Part shown: positions 30,887-42,691 of the stretch, one piece after another
How the letters are laid out: the number at the start of each line of letters is the position of its first letter
Position numbering within the stretch: the stretch's first letter is position 1
Assembly (NCBI GenBank): GCA_946965045.2
Contig: OX337241.1
Location: forward strand, 2,723,744 to 2,787,743
Length of the DNA stretch: 64,000 nt
Reading direction: 5' to 3'
DNA from: Epithemia pelagica
Taxonomy: Eukaryota; Bacillariophyta; Bacillariophyceae; Surirellales; Surirellaceae
Program-made: the position numbers and the translations under genes
Notes under the pieces: generated by a model
Database searches by the model: none
Told to the model about the DNA's origin: nothing
Seen by the model: the letters and a program-made list of their open reading frames with translations, nothing else

Positions 30887-31987
30887 TCATGTCGAGGTGG
30901 AGAAGCAATTCGAATCAGCATCTCGGGTCCCCATTCCTTCCAGTGAATGAAAACATCCGTTTGGATGCTGCTCGCAGAGTCGCTGAAAACACCATGTATT
31001 CTTGTCCATCAGTGGTAATGTCGCACAGGATGGATTGACAACTCCACCAATCACGGCAACTTGATTGGCAACAGTCACCATAGAGCAGTTTTCATGGCGA
31101 TTTTCGAATGGTGGGAGATTCCACGTGCGGTTGCGGTGCGTGTCCCAGACTTCCACGGTTTGATGGCTTCCACCCGCCACCACCAGACAGGATCCCATGG
31201 TAGTCATTGTACATGAACCCCGAGGGGCAGAAAACACCAGATCAGAGTGAGTCGTCCAGCTAGACAAGGAGGAAATGAATGTAGACAGAGTGTTGTTTCT
31301 CTTCTCATTGTCACTAGGCGTTCCAAAGTCCAAATACTCTACTGTCGAGCCTCCAACGACAAAGATGCGGTGGTCAACGACCGCACTGGCACAAAATAAT
31401 CGAGGAACAGTCATATTTGGCCCCGCAATGACAGTTTGGTTGCTAGTATCAAGAATATCCACCGACGACAAGCTTTGCTCTCCATCCCATCCACCCATGA
31501 CTACAAGGTATCTATTGTGAACCACAACAGCACAACATCCGTTTCTTCTTATTGATAGTCGACAATTCAAAGTTGTCCAATGACTCTCATGCGTGCTGCT
31601 TGATGTCGAAGATTGTTGTAGCAAATCGCTGGCATTAATTTGTTCGATACAATCCAGAGTGTTTCCATTATATCCTCCCATCACGTATATGCCTCCATTG
31701 CACCCAACAGCGGCAAGTCCGTTACGGCTCTTGTTCATGGGTGGTCCTACGCGCCACTGCTTGTTTCGTTCTGCTAAATTCAATATAAGCACGGAATTGG
31801 TGGCACCTTCTTGTTTCACTCCTCCCATCACGACGACCGTATGATCGAGTACAACCGACGCATGAAACGCACGAAATCCTCCCTCAAGTCCCTCAAGAGA
31901 AGGCCAATCGTTTTCATTCCATTCTACTCTCTCTTCCGAAAGGAAAAGTCCCGACTTGTGTGCTTGTTCTTTCAGTGTCATGTTCAC
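30887..31987 (-). CDS. Short kelch-repeat protein 1
   Basis: 366 residues, start MNMTLKEQAHKSG at 31987, matching its paralogues. WNENDWPSLEG leads to six kelch motifs ending in the usual diglycine or equivalent: TVVVMGG, IYVMGG, YLVVMGG, IFVVGG, CLVVAGG, VAVIGG. Kelch repeats form a six-bladed beta-propeller that usually binds other proteins. No partner domain, signal or TM is present, so this looks like a bare propeller. The region just upstream (31990-32280) is shared with kelch 3 and kelch 4, implying common regulation. Closest in sequence to kelch 4 (both have STVEYLDF). Confidence 0.82.
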   Translation of the reverse strand: MNMTLKEQAHKSGLFLSEERVEWNENDWPSLEGLEGGFRAFHASVVLDHTVVVMGGVKQEGATNSVLILNLAERNKQWRVGPPMNKSRNGLAAVGCNGGIYVMGGYNGNTLDCIEQINASDLLQQSSTSSSTHESHWTTLNCRLSIRRNGCCAVVVHNRYLVVMGGWDGEQSLSSVDILDTSNQTVIAGPNMTVPRLFCASAVVDHRIFVVGGSTVEYLDFGTPSDNEKRNNTLSTFISSLSSWTTHSDLVFSAPRGSCTMTTMGSCLVVAGGSHQTVEVWDTHRNRTWNLPPFENRHENCSMVTVANQVAVIGGVVNPSCATLPLMDKNTWCFQRLCEQHPNGCFHSLEGMGTRDADSNCFSTST

Positions 31988-31989
31988 GG

Positions 31990-32280
31990 TTCCAAACGTT
32001 GACTGCAGAATTTATGAGGATCGAGACACTGTATTGTTAGAGGTTCTTGGGTTTGCTGCTGCTCTGATGGGTGTGGACTGGAATCACGACTGACTTGACG
32101 AAATGTGGATGGATCGAAACACGAGCGATGGGTACTCGTAGCTTTCGTCGCGAGGCAAATCGTGACCGAAATACACCTCACGCGAGACAGGCAACAAATG
32201 GCAGGATTGGTGCGATTCGTTTCCGTCAATTGAAATTGTACTTGCTTCTTCTTGTGCTGCATCTCTTGGCCTGTATCGGA
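31990..32280 (-). promoter_or_regulatory. Shared kelch upstream region, copy at kelch 1
   Basis: Colinear with 38605-38920 and, inverted, with the region before 45984 (shared GAGGTTCTT, GCTGCTCTGATGGGTG, CGACTGACTTG, ACGAGCGATGGGT). Position directly before the start codon suggests promoter function. Confidence 0.55.
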
Positions 32281-32579
32281 GCGAACGAATGCCTTGCTGT
32301 TGGAATGGTATTCGATACTTGAGTTGGTGGTGTTGGGTTTCTTCAGAGCAGGAGCATTAACACACGATGTCAGTGGTAATTCGTTGTCCGTAGTATGATT
32401 CGTCCTGTGTTCTCATGTCTGTTATTTTGACCAGGACCTCTGTCTCTGCTTCTTCTTCTCTTCATCGTCTCTTCTTCGTCGTCGTCTCATCTCCTTCTTG
32501 TCATTCCTGTCGGGTCTATCGAAGATACACCCAGCACAACGTCGAAACAGGCAAAATATTTTCCCGATGCATGCAAAGG

Positions 32580-33190
32580 GTGCGCGATTGCAAGGTGGTT
32601 CGGTGTCTGTTACTAGAAGCAACGGCAGGTCGAGACAGACGAAAATGTAGTGATGGAATCCATGATGCGGCCTTGCAATCTGCATGCTTTGGTTGGAAAC
32701 TTGAGACTCGAGAGATACGGATGAGCACACCAAAACATTCATCGTCCATTGTCGATTGTCGTCGACGACGGTCTGGCCCGACGTCGTCTGCCCGTTGAAC
32801 AATCACCAGAACGTCTTGTCCACATCAGGCTCTGCTGCTTTCTGTCTCGTCTTGTTTCACATTTACAACGATCACTCGATACGAAAAGCCCCGACTTCCA
32901 TGCTTGTTCTTTTGCCCCGTGTCATGGCCATGGTGAACTTTTTCATGCGTCCGCCACGTACGGAGGACGGACGGTCGATCAAAACGTTGATGAAAGGCGA
33001 GCGCTGGGGGGGGGCAAACAATAAGCGACGAAACACCCTTTTTTGCGTTCACCCCCAAATCCCAATATCAGTTTGTATCTTTTGCATCACTCTTTGTGTG
33101 ATTATACATCCTCACAGCTCGACGCATCATCTGTCAATGGTGGAGAAGAAGGTGGTATGGTTTTGCGTTGGAGGAACCAGAGTGGCGTGA
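32580..33190 (-). repeat. Kelch promoter/relic module, copy 1
   Basis: Inverted match of 54250-54800. It contains a decayed kelch N-terminus (minus sense, around 32895-32935), a G9 tract at 33006-33014, ACCCCCAAATCCCAATAT near 33053 and CAATGGTGGAGAAGAAGGT near 33135. The last elements also occur at 35905-36055 upstream of kelch 2. No open kelch gene remains here. Confidence 0.6.
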
Positions 33191-34593
33191 AAAAGCCACC
33201 TGCAATCGTGGAGTAGAAATGTGTCCATCTGCAGCATGACAGCACTCTCCTTTTGTGGGGAGAGGCAAGACAAAGAAGCTGCAACGACTGTGTGGGTCCA
33301 ACCGTCCACCATTGTGGCCACTGGGCCGTTTGGACCGCTGGAAAGAACCGCCGACAACTTTTTTTTCACCACCAAACGATGCCACGCTCTCGATTCTAAT
33401 GACTTTCGACAACAAGGAACTGCGGTGATGGTATGGCGATTGTTGCTCCACAGTAAGGGTTCGTGCTCTTGACTTGGTCACGGTGGCCATCGTTTCATGG
33501 ATGCATCAGACTTGTGCCATGCTTGGTGGACACCCATACGAATGAGTGAACAAGTCACCTAGTTTGTCGGCCCCTATCACGTTCCAGACAAATCCTCTCG
33601 ATTTGTACTTGCCGTCGCAGCCGCCATATGCTTGATCAGGACCCGTTGGCCACCACTGTCACTGGTCCCAAAATTCACCATGAATGGCACCACCACACCA
33701 GTACCAAGTCGTCATTCCTGTCGGATCTGTCGGATTCGGGGAGCATCCCCTGCCACATGGATTTTCCGTTGTACGGTCCACCTTTTGGATTGATGACTGA
33801 CTGAAACGATGCATGGGTTGTGCGGTAATATGAATCTTCCATTGACCATTTCGTATGATGCATGTATATCATGACTGTCGTACTGACAAGGAGAGATCAG
33901 GAGGTTCCACAACGACGAGAGAGCTACAGCAACAACAGGCTTGGCGGTGGGTCGAGCGACTTGTGTAGCACCACTACCACGATCCATCGCAACAAAACAC
34001 GCCGCGTCAAGAGCGAGGTAGTTTGGCGGAGGATATCACGACGACTCTTTCACCTTAGGTCGCCCTTTTGAAGGCGGCGGTGTCACCTTCCCACACGAAA
34101 AGAGACAATCATACCATGCGTTGCACTGCGGCCATCGTGTATAGGACACACGATGACGACCAGCTCATGTCTGGGCAACCACACCGAATAGCCCTCGTCT
34201 GCGACGACCGGACAAAGCTCTTGTATTCTTGAATGCACTACAAGATAATCACAATCAGTCTTTCTTGACACTTGTTCTCTTCGCTCAGTAACATTCGGCG
34301 TGAGCTCTCATAGCTTGCCAAAAGCCATGATCTACTGATGATTGAGGAACCTAGATCATGGCAGTTCCTCTATACAACCACGGACATGCTTCAAAAGTTG
34401 TCCCAACCTTTGACAGATTGTGTTGCTGAAGTTGATTTCCAATTTGAGATTAGATTAACTACTAGGATATTCACGATCTCAATAGCTTAGCGATTCCATA
34501 TCCTTTGTTCGAGAGTTTACTTTCCATGCTATTAGTGTTTCCACGGTCTTGGACATGCAACCTGTTGTCCGATTTCAAGTGCCATCCTTTTCT
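33191..34593. other. Spacer between kelch relic and kelch 2
   Basis: No convincing gene. The right part (34225-34590) is the 3' flank of kelch 2 and resembles flanks of the other kelch genes. Confidence 0.35.
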
Positions 34594-35784
34594 TTATGAC
34601 AATGGAATGCGTGAATTGGTCCTCACACGTTTACCGGTTGATACCGAGGTGGAGCAGGATGTAACATTGATTTCCCGGATACCCATATCTTCCAGAGAAT
34701 GGAACCATTCGTTGGGATTCTGCTTACAGAGTTGACGAAAGCACCACGTATTCTTGTCCATCAGTGGTACTGTCGCGCAGGTAGGATTGCCACTTCCACC
34801 AATCACGGCAATTTGATTGGCAACACTCACCATAGTACAGACATTGCGGTGATGACGGAATGGTGGGAGATTCCACATGCGGTTGTGATGTGTGTCCAAG
34901 ATTTCCACAGTTCCATTGTTTTCCGCCACCACCAGACAGAATCCCACGGTAACCACTGCACAACAATGCCGTGGGTCGGAAAGTACCAGATCAGAGTGAG
35001 TCGTCCAGCCAGACAAGGAGAAAATGAATGTAGACAGAGTACCGTTTCTCTCCTCATTGTAGCAGGGCTTTGCAAAGTCGAAAATTTCCACCGAGTCAAG
35101 ATCGCCGCCCTCGTTAAAGCCTCCAACGACAAAGATGCGGTGACCAATGACCGCACTGGCACACCATAGTCGTGGAACAGTCATATTTGGTCCCTCTATG
35201 ACCGTGTGGTTGCTGGTATTAACAATATCCACCGACGGCAAAAAACGACCGTTGTGTCCACCCATGACAACAATATATCGATTGTGAACCGCAACAGCAC
35301 AAACTCCTTCTCGAACCGTTGATAAGCAACATGTCAATGTCGTCCAGTGACTCCCATGTGTGGTACTGTTTGTCAACGAAGATTGCACGACATCATTGGC
35401 ATCAATTCGTTCCACACAATCCAACAACGAATAGTAGTTATTGCGTCCTCCCATAGCGTAGATGCCTCCATTACACACAACAGCAGCATGTCTATAACGT
35501 TTCTGGTTCATAGGCGGTCCTTCTCGCCATTGCTTGTTTGATTGTGCTAAGTTCAATAACAAAACGGAGTTGACAAAGCCTTTGTGTTGTTGTCTTCCTC
35601 CCAACACCACGACCGTCTGTCCATTGTTGTTATTGTCCTGATCGGGATGATCCAGTACGACTGACGCATGATCGTGACGCCATCCACCCTCGAGAGGAGG
35701 CCAGTCGTTTTCATTCCATTCTGCTCTGTCGTCCGATAGAACAAGGCCCGACTGCCATGCTTGGTCTTTCAGTGTCAAATTCAT
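34594..35784 (-). CDS. Short kelch-repeat protein 2
   Basis: 396 residues, start MNLTLKDQAWQSG at 35784. WNENDWPPLEGGWR, then six propeller blades: TVVVLGG, IYAMGG, YIVVMGG, IFVVGG, CLVVAEN, IAVIGG. The fifth blade has lost its diglycine. It is longer than kelch 1 owing to an Asp/Asn insert in the first blade (HPDQDNNNNGQ). The C-terminus extends past the others (TGKRVRTNSR). The upstream region differs from that of kelch 1, 3 and 4 and matches the relic modules, so its expression may differ. Probable protein-binding propeller; partner unknown. Confidence 0.82.
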   Translation of the reverse strand: MNLTLKDQAWQSGLVLSDDRAEWNENDWPPLEGGWRHDHASVVLDHPDQDNNNNGQTVVVLGGRQQHKGFVNSVLLLNLAQSNKQWREGPPMNQKRYRHAAVVCNGGIYAMGGRNNYYSLLDCVERIDANDVVQSSLTNSTTHGSHWTTLTCCLSTVREGVCAVAVHNRYIVVMGGHNGRFLPSVDIVNTSNHTVIEGPNMTVPRLWCASAVIGHRIFVVGGFNEGGDLDSVEIFDFAKPCYNEERNGTLSTFIFSLSGWTTHSDLVLSDPRHCCAVVTVGFCLVVAENNGTVEILDTHHNRMWNLPPFRHHRNVCTMVSVANQIAVIGGSGNPTCATVPLMDKNTWCFRQLCKQNPNEWFHSLEDMGIREINVTSCSTSVSTGKRVRTNSRIPLS

Positions 35785-35819
35785 GGTTCCAAACGGTGAC
35801 TGCAGACCATGGTCGGTGA

Positions 35820-36075
35820 ACTCGAGTTACAATATATCTATATATATGCGGGCAGGAACGTCCACCACGTACAGAGGACGGACGGTCGATCGTTGGCGGT
35901 GAGGGGGGGGCGCACACCCCTGTTTTGAGTTAACCCCCAAATCCCAATATCTTTGTTCGGGTGGGTATATCTTTTCACAAGAGAAAAGCTCACGGTCGGT
36001 GCAATGAACAGCTCGACCGATCATCTGTCCATGGTGGAGAAGAAGGTTTGGTTTTACGTTGGAGGAACCAGATGT
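35820..36075 (-). promoter_or_regulatory. Kelch 2 upstream module (second promoter type)
   Basis: Shares GAGGACGGACGGTCGATC, a G8 run, AACCCCCAAATCCCAATAT and TGGTGGAGAAGAAGGT with 32940-33160 and, inverted, with 54250-54440. The TATATATATG run near 35837 lies about 50 bp from the kelch 2 start. Confidence 0.5.
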
Positions 36076-37430
36076 CGAAACCCATGGTTTGTGGCGGACA
36101 GGAGCAAACCATGTAGTCACTCGATTGCACTACGATTATGACGACTACACCCAACAGCAACAACAACCACAAACTGGCCCAGCTTCTACCCATAAAAACA
36201 ACAACAACAACAATCGTCACATGCACAACAGGCATTCTGTTTTGTCCTCCTTCTTGCTATTTCCGATATCAGTGAATGAATGGTTTCGATCGACGCATCA
36301 ATAACTTGTAGTCCAAATGACAACAACCACAACCATCAGTCGGTTATGGTTATTTGGAACAAGGGCCACCACCAGCACAGCCTTGGGAATCGTAACATCA
36401 CCATATATTAATAACCGCGTCGACAGGTTTGGGGCTCCGCAAAGACATTGGCACCAAGAAAGAGGAACCAACAACGACCCTTCATAACGACAAAACACGA
36501 GTCAAAAACGACAATGGCACCACTACAACGACATCTACAATGCTCATTTGGTATGATGCATCAGCATCGGACCTTTGGATCCCCTTGTTTCGTCATTTTT
36601 GTCGGAGTCATCGAACATGACCATGAACCACACGACAAAACAAGGCACGGACAGATACAGAGACTCATGGTGCGTGGTGGAAGCGAGCAAAGTTCAAGTA
36701 TCCAAGGAGCAAAGACCACGCAGTCCTTCGATTGCCCTACAATGATGACAACAACACCCAAAAACTCTTTCATCAAGGAGAGCACGGCAAGAGCTGAAAA
36801 CTCAGGATTCTTTATCCACCAACAGCACCAATACAACAATCGTCGTAAACACAACAGGCATCCCGTTTTGTCCTCCTTCTCGCAATTTCCAGAAATTGGA
36901 AGGAATGAATGCTTTCGATGGAGACACAATTCAGGCCGTTCCTTCCACGTCCAAAAGATGCAGCGAGACCATCAAAGACCGTCGTCATTAATCGAAAGAT
37001 GAGTCATTCTATTCCAGACCAGAGAGTATTCAACACCAAAGAGAGGAGCGGGACCATGGTCATCCACCCAAGAGTGATTGCCAGAAATCCGCTAGGTAGT
37101 TTGCAGAGGACAGCAGACGCTGTAACATCTCATTACGGATAGCTTACCATGGCCAGAGGGGTGCGACTGCCGCAGACGCCATCGCATCAGAAAGAAATTC
37201 ATGTGCGGTCATATGCTATAAGGCGGTGCTTCGAACATGCTAGGAGTTTCTCTCTAATCCCTGAACCTAAAACTATACGATTAATAATGTAATTAAGAAC
37301 TGCCACGATGTCCTGTTTTGTATGAGAGTATAATGACCATGATACAGTTTCCGGGCTCTTGGACGTGTAACGTGTTGGACATTTCAACTGCCATGCTTCC
37401 CTTTGTCGCAATCACAATCATCTAAGGTCC

Positions 37431-38600
37431 TCAATCGTTTAAGAGTCGACGACGAGATGGTGCAGGATCTCCGTTGCCCGATCTTTCATGACAATGATAC
37501 CATTCAATCCAAGGCTGCTGGCAGAGTTGACGAAAACACCATGTATTCTTGTCCATTAGTGGTAATGTCGCAGAGGACGGATTGCCCATTCCACCAATCA
37601 CTGCCATTTGATCCGCCAGAGTCACTGCACTGCAGCCATCGCGCCTTTTCTTTCCCAATAGCGGGAGATTCCACACGCAGTTGCGGTTCGTATCCAAGAC
37701 ATCCACAGTTTGATTGGCTACCCCTCCCGCCACCACCAGACAGGATCCCACAGTCACCACGGCACAAGAACTTCGTGCTCTGGAAAGCACCACCTCAGAA
37801 TGAGTGATCCACGTGGACGAGAAAGAAATGAATGTTGAACCACTCTCCTCCTTTGTATCCTCATTGTCACAAGGTGTTGCATAGTCCAAATACTCCACCG
37901 AGTCAAGAAAGGCGCCCTCGTTATAGCCTCCAACGACAAAGATGCGGTGGCCAGCGACTGCACTGGCACAAAATGATCGGGGAACATTCATGGATGGCCC
38001 GGCAGTGACAGTATGATTGCTGGTGTCAATAATCTCAACCGAGGACAACCAGTGTGAGTTCCATCCCCCCAGTACAACAATGTATTGATTGTTTACCGCC
38101 ACAGCACAACAACCACATCGTCGCGTTGATAACCGGCATGTCAATGTCGTCCAATGACTCTCATGTGTGCTCCTTGTTGTGGAAAGTGATTTCAGCAAAT
38201 TGTTGGCATCCATTCGTTCCATACAATCTAACACTGGATTTTCACGATTCCATCCTCCCATCACGTAGATGCCTCCGTTGCACACAACAGCGGCATGTTC
38301 CTCACGGCTCTTGTTCATGGTCGGCCCTTCTCGCCACTGCTTGTTTGATTCAGATAAGTTCAATACTAGAACGGAACTGGTGGGCCCTTGGCCTTGCTGA
38401 TTTCCGCCCATCACGACAACCGTTTGTCCCTTGTGGTTGCGATTGTCGTCCTTATTATCGCGATGATCGAGTACGACTGACGCATGAAAGTCTCGCGCTC
38501 CACCCTCGAGAGGAGGCCAATCGTTTTCGTCCCATTCTACTCTCTCGTCCGATAAAACAAGGCCCGACTGCCATGCTTGTTGTTTCAGAGTCATGGTCAT
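37431..38600 (-). CDS. Short kelch-repeat protein 3
   Basis: Start MTMTLKQQAWQSG at 38600 chosen by alignment with the other kelch genes (the frame reaches 38636); 389 residues. WDENDWPPLEGGAR then blades TVVVMGG, IYVMGG, YIVVLGG, IFVVGG, CLVVAGG, MAVIGG, all with diglycine. First-blade insert HRDNKDDNRNHKG is the sequence duplicated in the hairpins at 39457-39524 and 45049-45146. Mirror-image partner of kelch 4 in the inverted duplication. Probable six-bladed propeller for protein binding. Confidence 0.82.
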   Translation of the reverse strand: MTMTLKQQAWQSGLVLSDERVEWDENDWPPLEGGARDFHASVVLDHRDNKDDNRNHKGQTVVVMGGNQQGQGPTSSVLVLNLSESNKQWREGPTMNKSREEHAAVVCNGGIYVMGGWNRENPVLDCMERMDANNLLKSLSTTRSTHESHWTTLTCRLSTRRCGCCAVAVNNQYIVVLGGWNSHWLSSVEIIDTSNHTVTAGPSMNVPRSFCASAVAGHRIFVVGGYNEGAFLDSVEYLDYATPCDNEDTKEESGSTFISFSSTWITHSEVVLSRARSSCAVVTVGSCLVVAGGVANQTVDVLDTNRNCVWNLPLLGKKRRDGCSAVTLADQMAVIGGMGNPSSATLPLMDKNTWCFRQLCQQPWIEWYHCHERSGNGDPAPSRRRLLND

Positions 38601-38604
38601 GGTT

Positions 38605-39200
38605 CCAAACGGTGACTGTAGATTAATGAGGATCAAGACACACTGTACTGTGAGAGGTTCTTAGGTTGGCTGCTGCTCTGATGGGTGCGGACTGGAAGCA
38701 CGACTGACTTGCCGAAATGGATGGATCTTATCACGAGCGATGGGTAGCTTTCGTCACGAGACAAACTGTGACAGTAATAGTCACACCAAAGGAAGAACCC
38801 CACGCGGAAGGTGTTGGATGATATCGAAATAATCTGCTCGCGGCGAGACAAACAACTAATCCTTTCAAAATTCGCAGATCAAGAAAGTATTGGTGCGATT
38901 CGTTTGCATCATTTTGTGGTTGTGGTAAAGCTCCACAGTCTGTCTGGTTGTTGGTTCCCAACGAATAAGCAACAACACTGCAGAGGCCGTGGATGGAGAG
39001 ACATGGGTAGTTTTGCACGTCGGGGAAGGAATTTGCTTGAATGAGACGGTGATTCAACCGGTTGTTGTTGGCGCTGCTCTTGTTGTTTCATCCTGCAAGT
39101 ACTGCTGGTCGTGAGTTCAATATCGTAGTGTTGTACAAGGTGATTCGACCTGTTGTTGTTCCATCCTGTGATTAGTACTGCTGGCGGTCGGTGCAATGCC
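38605..39200 (-). promoter_or_regulatory. Shared kelch upstream region, copy at kelch 3
   Basis: Matches 31990-32280 (kelch 1) and inverted 45480-45983 (kelch 4), and an orphan copy at 55290-55970. CGTCACGAGACAAACTGTGAC near 38754 is a weakened form of the perfect palindrome at 45821-45840. Confidence 0.55.
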
Positions 39201-39456
39201 TCAGCATTCCAGATGACTATGGCTGTCTATCATTGTCGTAATACGACTTGTCCGGTCATTGTTGTTTGCCAGTCCCTCCCAGCGAGTTTCAATTTGTAGA
39301 ACCCCAGCGGCGCAATACAAAGGACTAGGGCCCTGCTGCTACCGGGTCACGACATGGCTTGCTAATACGATGCATGCAAACGGTAACAGGACGACGGTTT
39401 GTTTGTCTCTCGTTGCTGCTGTTGCTGTTGTTGTTGTGTGGTGTTCGTGTTGTGCT

Positions 39457-39524
39457 TAGTATCGGAATGATTGAGTACGACCGTAGTCGTCATGCTAGGG
39501 TCGTACTTAATCATCCCGATAATA
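39457..39524. repeat. Hairpin built from kelch coding sequence, left copy
   Basis: Arms 39457-39482 and 39499-39524 pair at 23 of 26 positions with a 16-base loop. The right arm and its continuation read HARVVLNHPDNKDDN, a relic of the kelch 3 first blade (HASVVLDHRDNKDDN). Confidence 0.75.
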
Positions 39525-39600
39525 AGGACGACAATCATTGCGCTACATTTCAGTAAAGCGGTAAAAGGACCGTAGCCATCGTAGCTATTATACTCCAATG

Positions 39601-40166
39601 AACACAAAACTCACAAGAACGCGTGGAAGCTGTTTGACCTTTTGTGGTGTCTGTCATGCGTCCACAGAAAGGAGATCGCACATAAACTACATGACAGAAA
39701 GCAGATCTTTTTTGTGTCCATCCAAAGCTTTCTCGCTCTATAAAATCAATGGTTCTCCCCTCTATGTATGCATGGAGATGGTAGATTCATGTCCCTCTTT
39801 ACAAAGACAACGTTGTGCCGGAGGTATCCTTCTTCCTGACACAACAACACAACAGTAACAACAAGTCCAAAAGGTCACAGCCGCTCGGTACGTTGAAAAA
39901 CAAGAGTTGAATCGTTCTCTGTCTCGTTCTACTATTAGTTTTACAAGGAAACCTACATTGGATACTCATCTCTCGTCTCTTTCACAGGATTGTCCTTCTC
40001 TTGTTTAACAAAAACAGACTGCAGTATGATTCGTTGGGAACGGAACATGGTCAGATCCGATCCAGTCCTGGTATTGGTTGCTACACAGGGTGATGTTGTC
40101 TGATGCTGCACACAGGGATAGTAGCGTTGTCGTGGTGGTGGTGGTTGATGGTATACCGAATGCACA
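39601..40166. other. Spacer between inverted arm and kelch-ankyrin gene
   Basis: No gene seen. It forms the 3' flank of the ankyrin part. Confidence 0.35.
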
Positions 40167-42691
40167 CTAGGTCGAAACGACCCAGACACCACCCAATCCG
40201 TGCGAGAGGAGAGCGAGACTTTCGGGCGATTCCACGACAAACAAGAAACAGACACGCGAATTGCGCCATTCCGACTGCGCCGAACAAAACCATTCGGCCA
40301 CAACTGCTTCCGTCGACCACTGCTCCAATACGACCAACCATTCATGGGGCGTCGGTGGCAAGGCTTCCAAGACGGCCAAGACATGATCGGAGGCATTCGT
40401 AGTCTTGTGGTTGTTGGTGGTGCTGCTGCAGAGTTCCGTACGCGGCACAAAGGTGGTTGTGGTGGACGTCCAACACTCTTGGACGACCGTGTTGTAATCG
40501 TGCAACAAGGTTTCGGCGGAACTGGCATTGAGGGGCAAGACATCGCGATGGGGAGCGGCTTGTTTCCAGGCATGGGCAATGGAGCGAGCAATGCTGCGAC
40601 ACGAAGTAGTCGTGGTGGACGTGTCCTGACTTGTTGTCAATGCCACGGGAAAGCCCACAAAGTCCAACTTTTCCAAGACGGAATTCAACACGGTCGGTTC
40701 CACGGCAATGACACCATTGGTTTCATCCAATTGAGGAATGCCGGGAGGAGGAAAGACGACGGCCTTCTTTTGTGTAAGTTGCCGTGATGGTTCGGGAACA
40801 GGTACTGTCATGGTTGTGGTGGCAACAAGACTTGGTTCCTTGTTGTTGTTGTTGTCCTTGTCGTCGTTCTTGTCCAGTGGCACGATCGGGTCCGATTGAT
40901 GGGTGGGTTCCTCTGGGACTTGGTTTGGGGGCACAGCACTGTCCTTGTTGCTAACGTCATTCTCAGACGAAATGTCCTTTGGTGACGACGTTGCCGGGGT
41001 CGGTGTCGTGGGCTGTTCCACTTGCAAGGTATCGTAGCCCAGAGGGTCTTGCAAAAAGTGTTGCGGCGTCTGACCCTGGCCATCGGCTTCCGTCAAGAGA
41101 GCGGGAAACTTGGTGGTCAAGAATTGAACGCATCCCGTCGCATGGGCTTGACAGGCCAAATGAATCGGCAAGATACCCTGCGCATTGCATTGCTGCGCCA
41201 ATTCGGGAGCCAATTCGACCAACAATCGTACCACCTCCAAGGACGAGGCGACATCCTCCTCCTCGGCCGTCTCCTCCTCCATGACGGGTGCTTGAACTGC
41301 CGACCGTGTCGATTTGTCATCGTCGTCGTCATCTTCCTTGGGCCATTCCGGTTTGACGTCACACTCCAAGTGCAACAAGGTATTGCGATTGACATGCGTC
41401 AGCAGGTAGAGGAAGGCATTGCGATTGGTGCGTGAAGATGACTCCTCCACAATGGACAAAGTGTTGTTGGTGGTCGTCATGCCAGAATTGGACGCCGCCT
41501 CGGTCTTGTCAATCAAGAATTCCACAACATCAAGCGACGCGCGATGAGCACAGGCCGAATGCAAGGGCAACCACCCTTGATGATTGGCAATCACTTGGGG
41601 AGGTGGTGTACAATCGGCCAAGGCGACAAAGAGTTGGACCGCTTGGAGGGATGGTTTGTGACTGCACAAGACATGAAGGGGACGATTGCCAATGGCATCG
41701 ACCGGCTCTTGCAAGATCCATGGTACGCTTTGCAGGGTTTCTTGGGTGCGACGCAAATTTAGGGCTTGCGCATCACGGCAGGTGCGATGAAATTGATGCA
41801 ACTCTTCTTCCTTGTCTTCCCAGGACTCGGATGCCGATAGCAATTTGTCTTGTGTGGGTTTCTGGGACGAGGTTCCCGGCTGTCCAGGAGTACCACCACC
41901 ACCCGATGCTGGTGTGGTGGCAGTGCTGGCCCCGGTTCCTCGTGGTGTCGTCGTCATGGAAGCGGAATTGGAATGATTGGCCATGGACAAGTTGTAATTT
42001 TGCTTGTGTCGAGAGGATCCGAGCACCAAGGTTCGCGGCATGTGCGATCGTGGTGTCGGTCCCTTTCCTGCTCCTCCGGCAGGAGTCCCACGTCGGCTGC
42101 TGCTGCCACGAAAGAGACGTTTGAGCAAGCTCTTTTTGCGTCCTCCTTCCGATGCTCCTCCTCGTGTTTCGGTATGATAGGACGATACCTCGTCCTCGAC
42201 GGGTGCGGCGGGGGAAAACAACCGACGACCACTACTACTCTTTTCCCGTCCTACACTGCGTCCTCGACTGTAACTGGCTTCGCGCTGTCGACGACTCGTG
42301 GTACTTGTTGTGTTGGCCGTTTGGATACTGCGCGTGCTGCTTTTGCGACTGCGCGTACTTCGAGTACTGCGCGTACTTTTGGTGCTTCGGGAACTCCGAT
42401 TGCTCTTGTTGATGCCCACGGACCAATCGTCGTCGCCACCACCCGTCAAGAAGCCACTCAAGGACCGATTGCTGAAGCGACGCAAAAATTGTCGACCTCC
42501 ACCAGTCGGAGCAGCATCCTCCGAGGAATCCAGAACGACGGGGGCCGAAATGCCAAAGGATTCGCAAATGTCCAAGCCACTGCCCCCGGAAACGAGGAGC
42601 ATGGAAAGTTGGGGAATGGTCACGAGGGAACAGCCACATTGGACATGAGCCAGATCCGGCAAGCTCCAGACGACGTTGCGTTGGGGATCAC
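40167..42691 (-). CDS. C-terminal part of a kelch-ankyrin protein (last kelch blade, basic linker, ankyrin repeats)
   Basis: The frame is open to 42914, but sequence becomes kelch-like only from about 42690 (DPQRNVVWSLPDLAHVQCG, MLLVSGG), the sixth blade missing from the frame upstream. Then come a Ser/Arg linker (KSTRSTRSTRSRKSS), ankyrin repeats (GNRPLHVLCSHKPSLQAVQLF, GWLPLHSACAHRASLDVVEFL, GILPIHLACQAHATGCVQFL, GQTPQHFLQ) and a 290-residue C-terminal region with CRSIARSIAHAWKQAAPH. Ankyrin repeats bind proteins. No TM. A one-base shift at about 42690 separates it from 42692-44239; I regard both as one gene, with either a real mutation or a sequence error. Confidence 0.72.

Larger units (their letters stand above)
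36070..39600. repeat. Large inverted duplication, left arm
   Basis: Colinear in inverted order with 44930-48400. Checkpoints: 36074-36100 with 48370-48400, 36840-36970 with 47520-47640, 37019-37240 with 47290-47500, the kelch genes themselves, and 39260-39600 with 44935-45330. It contains kelch 3. Confidence 0.85.
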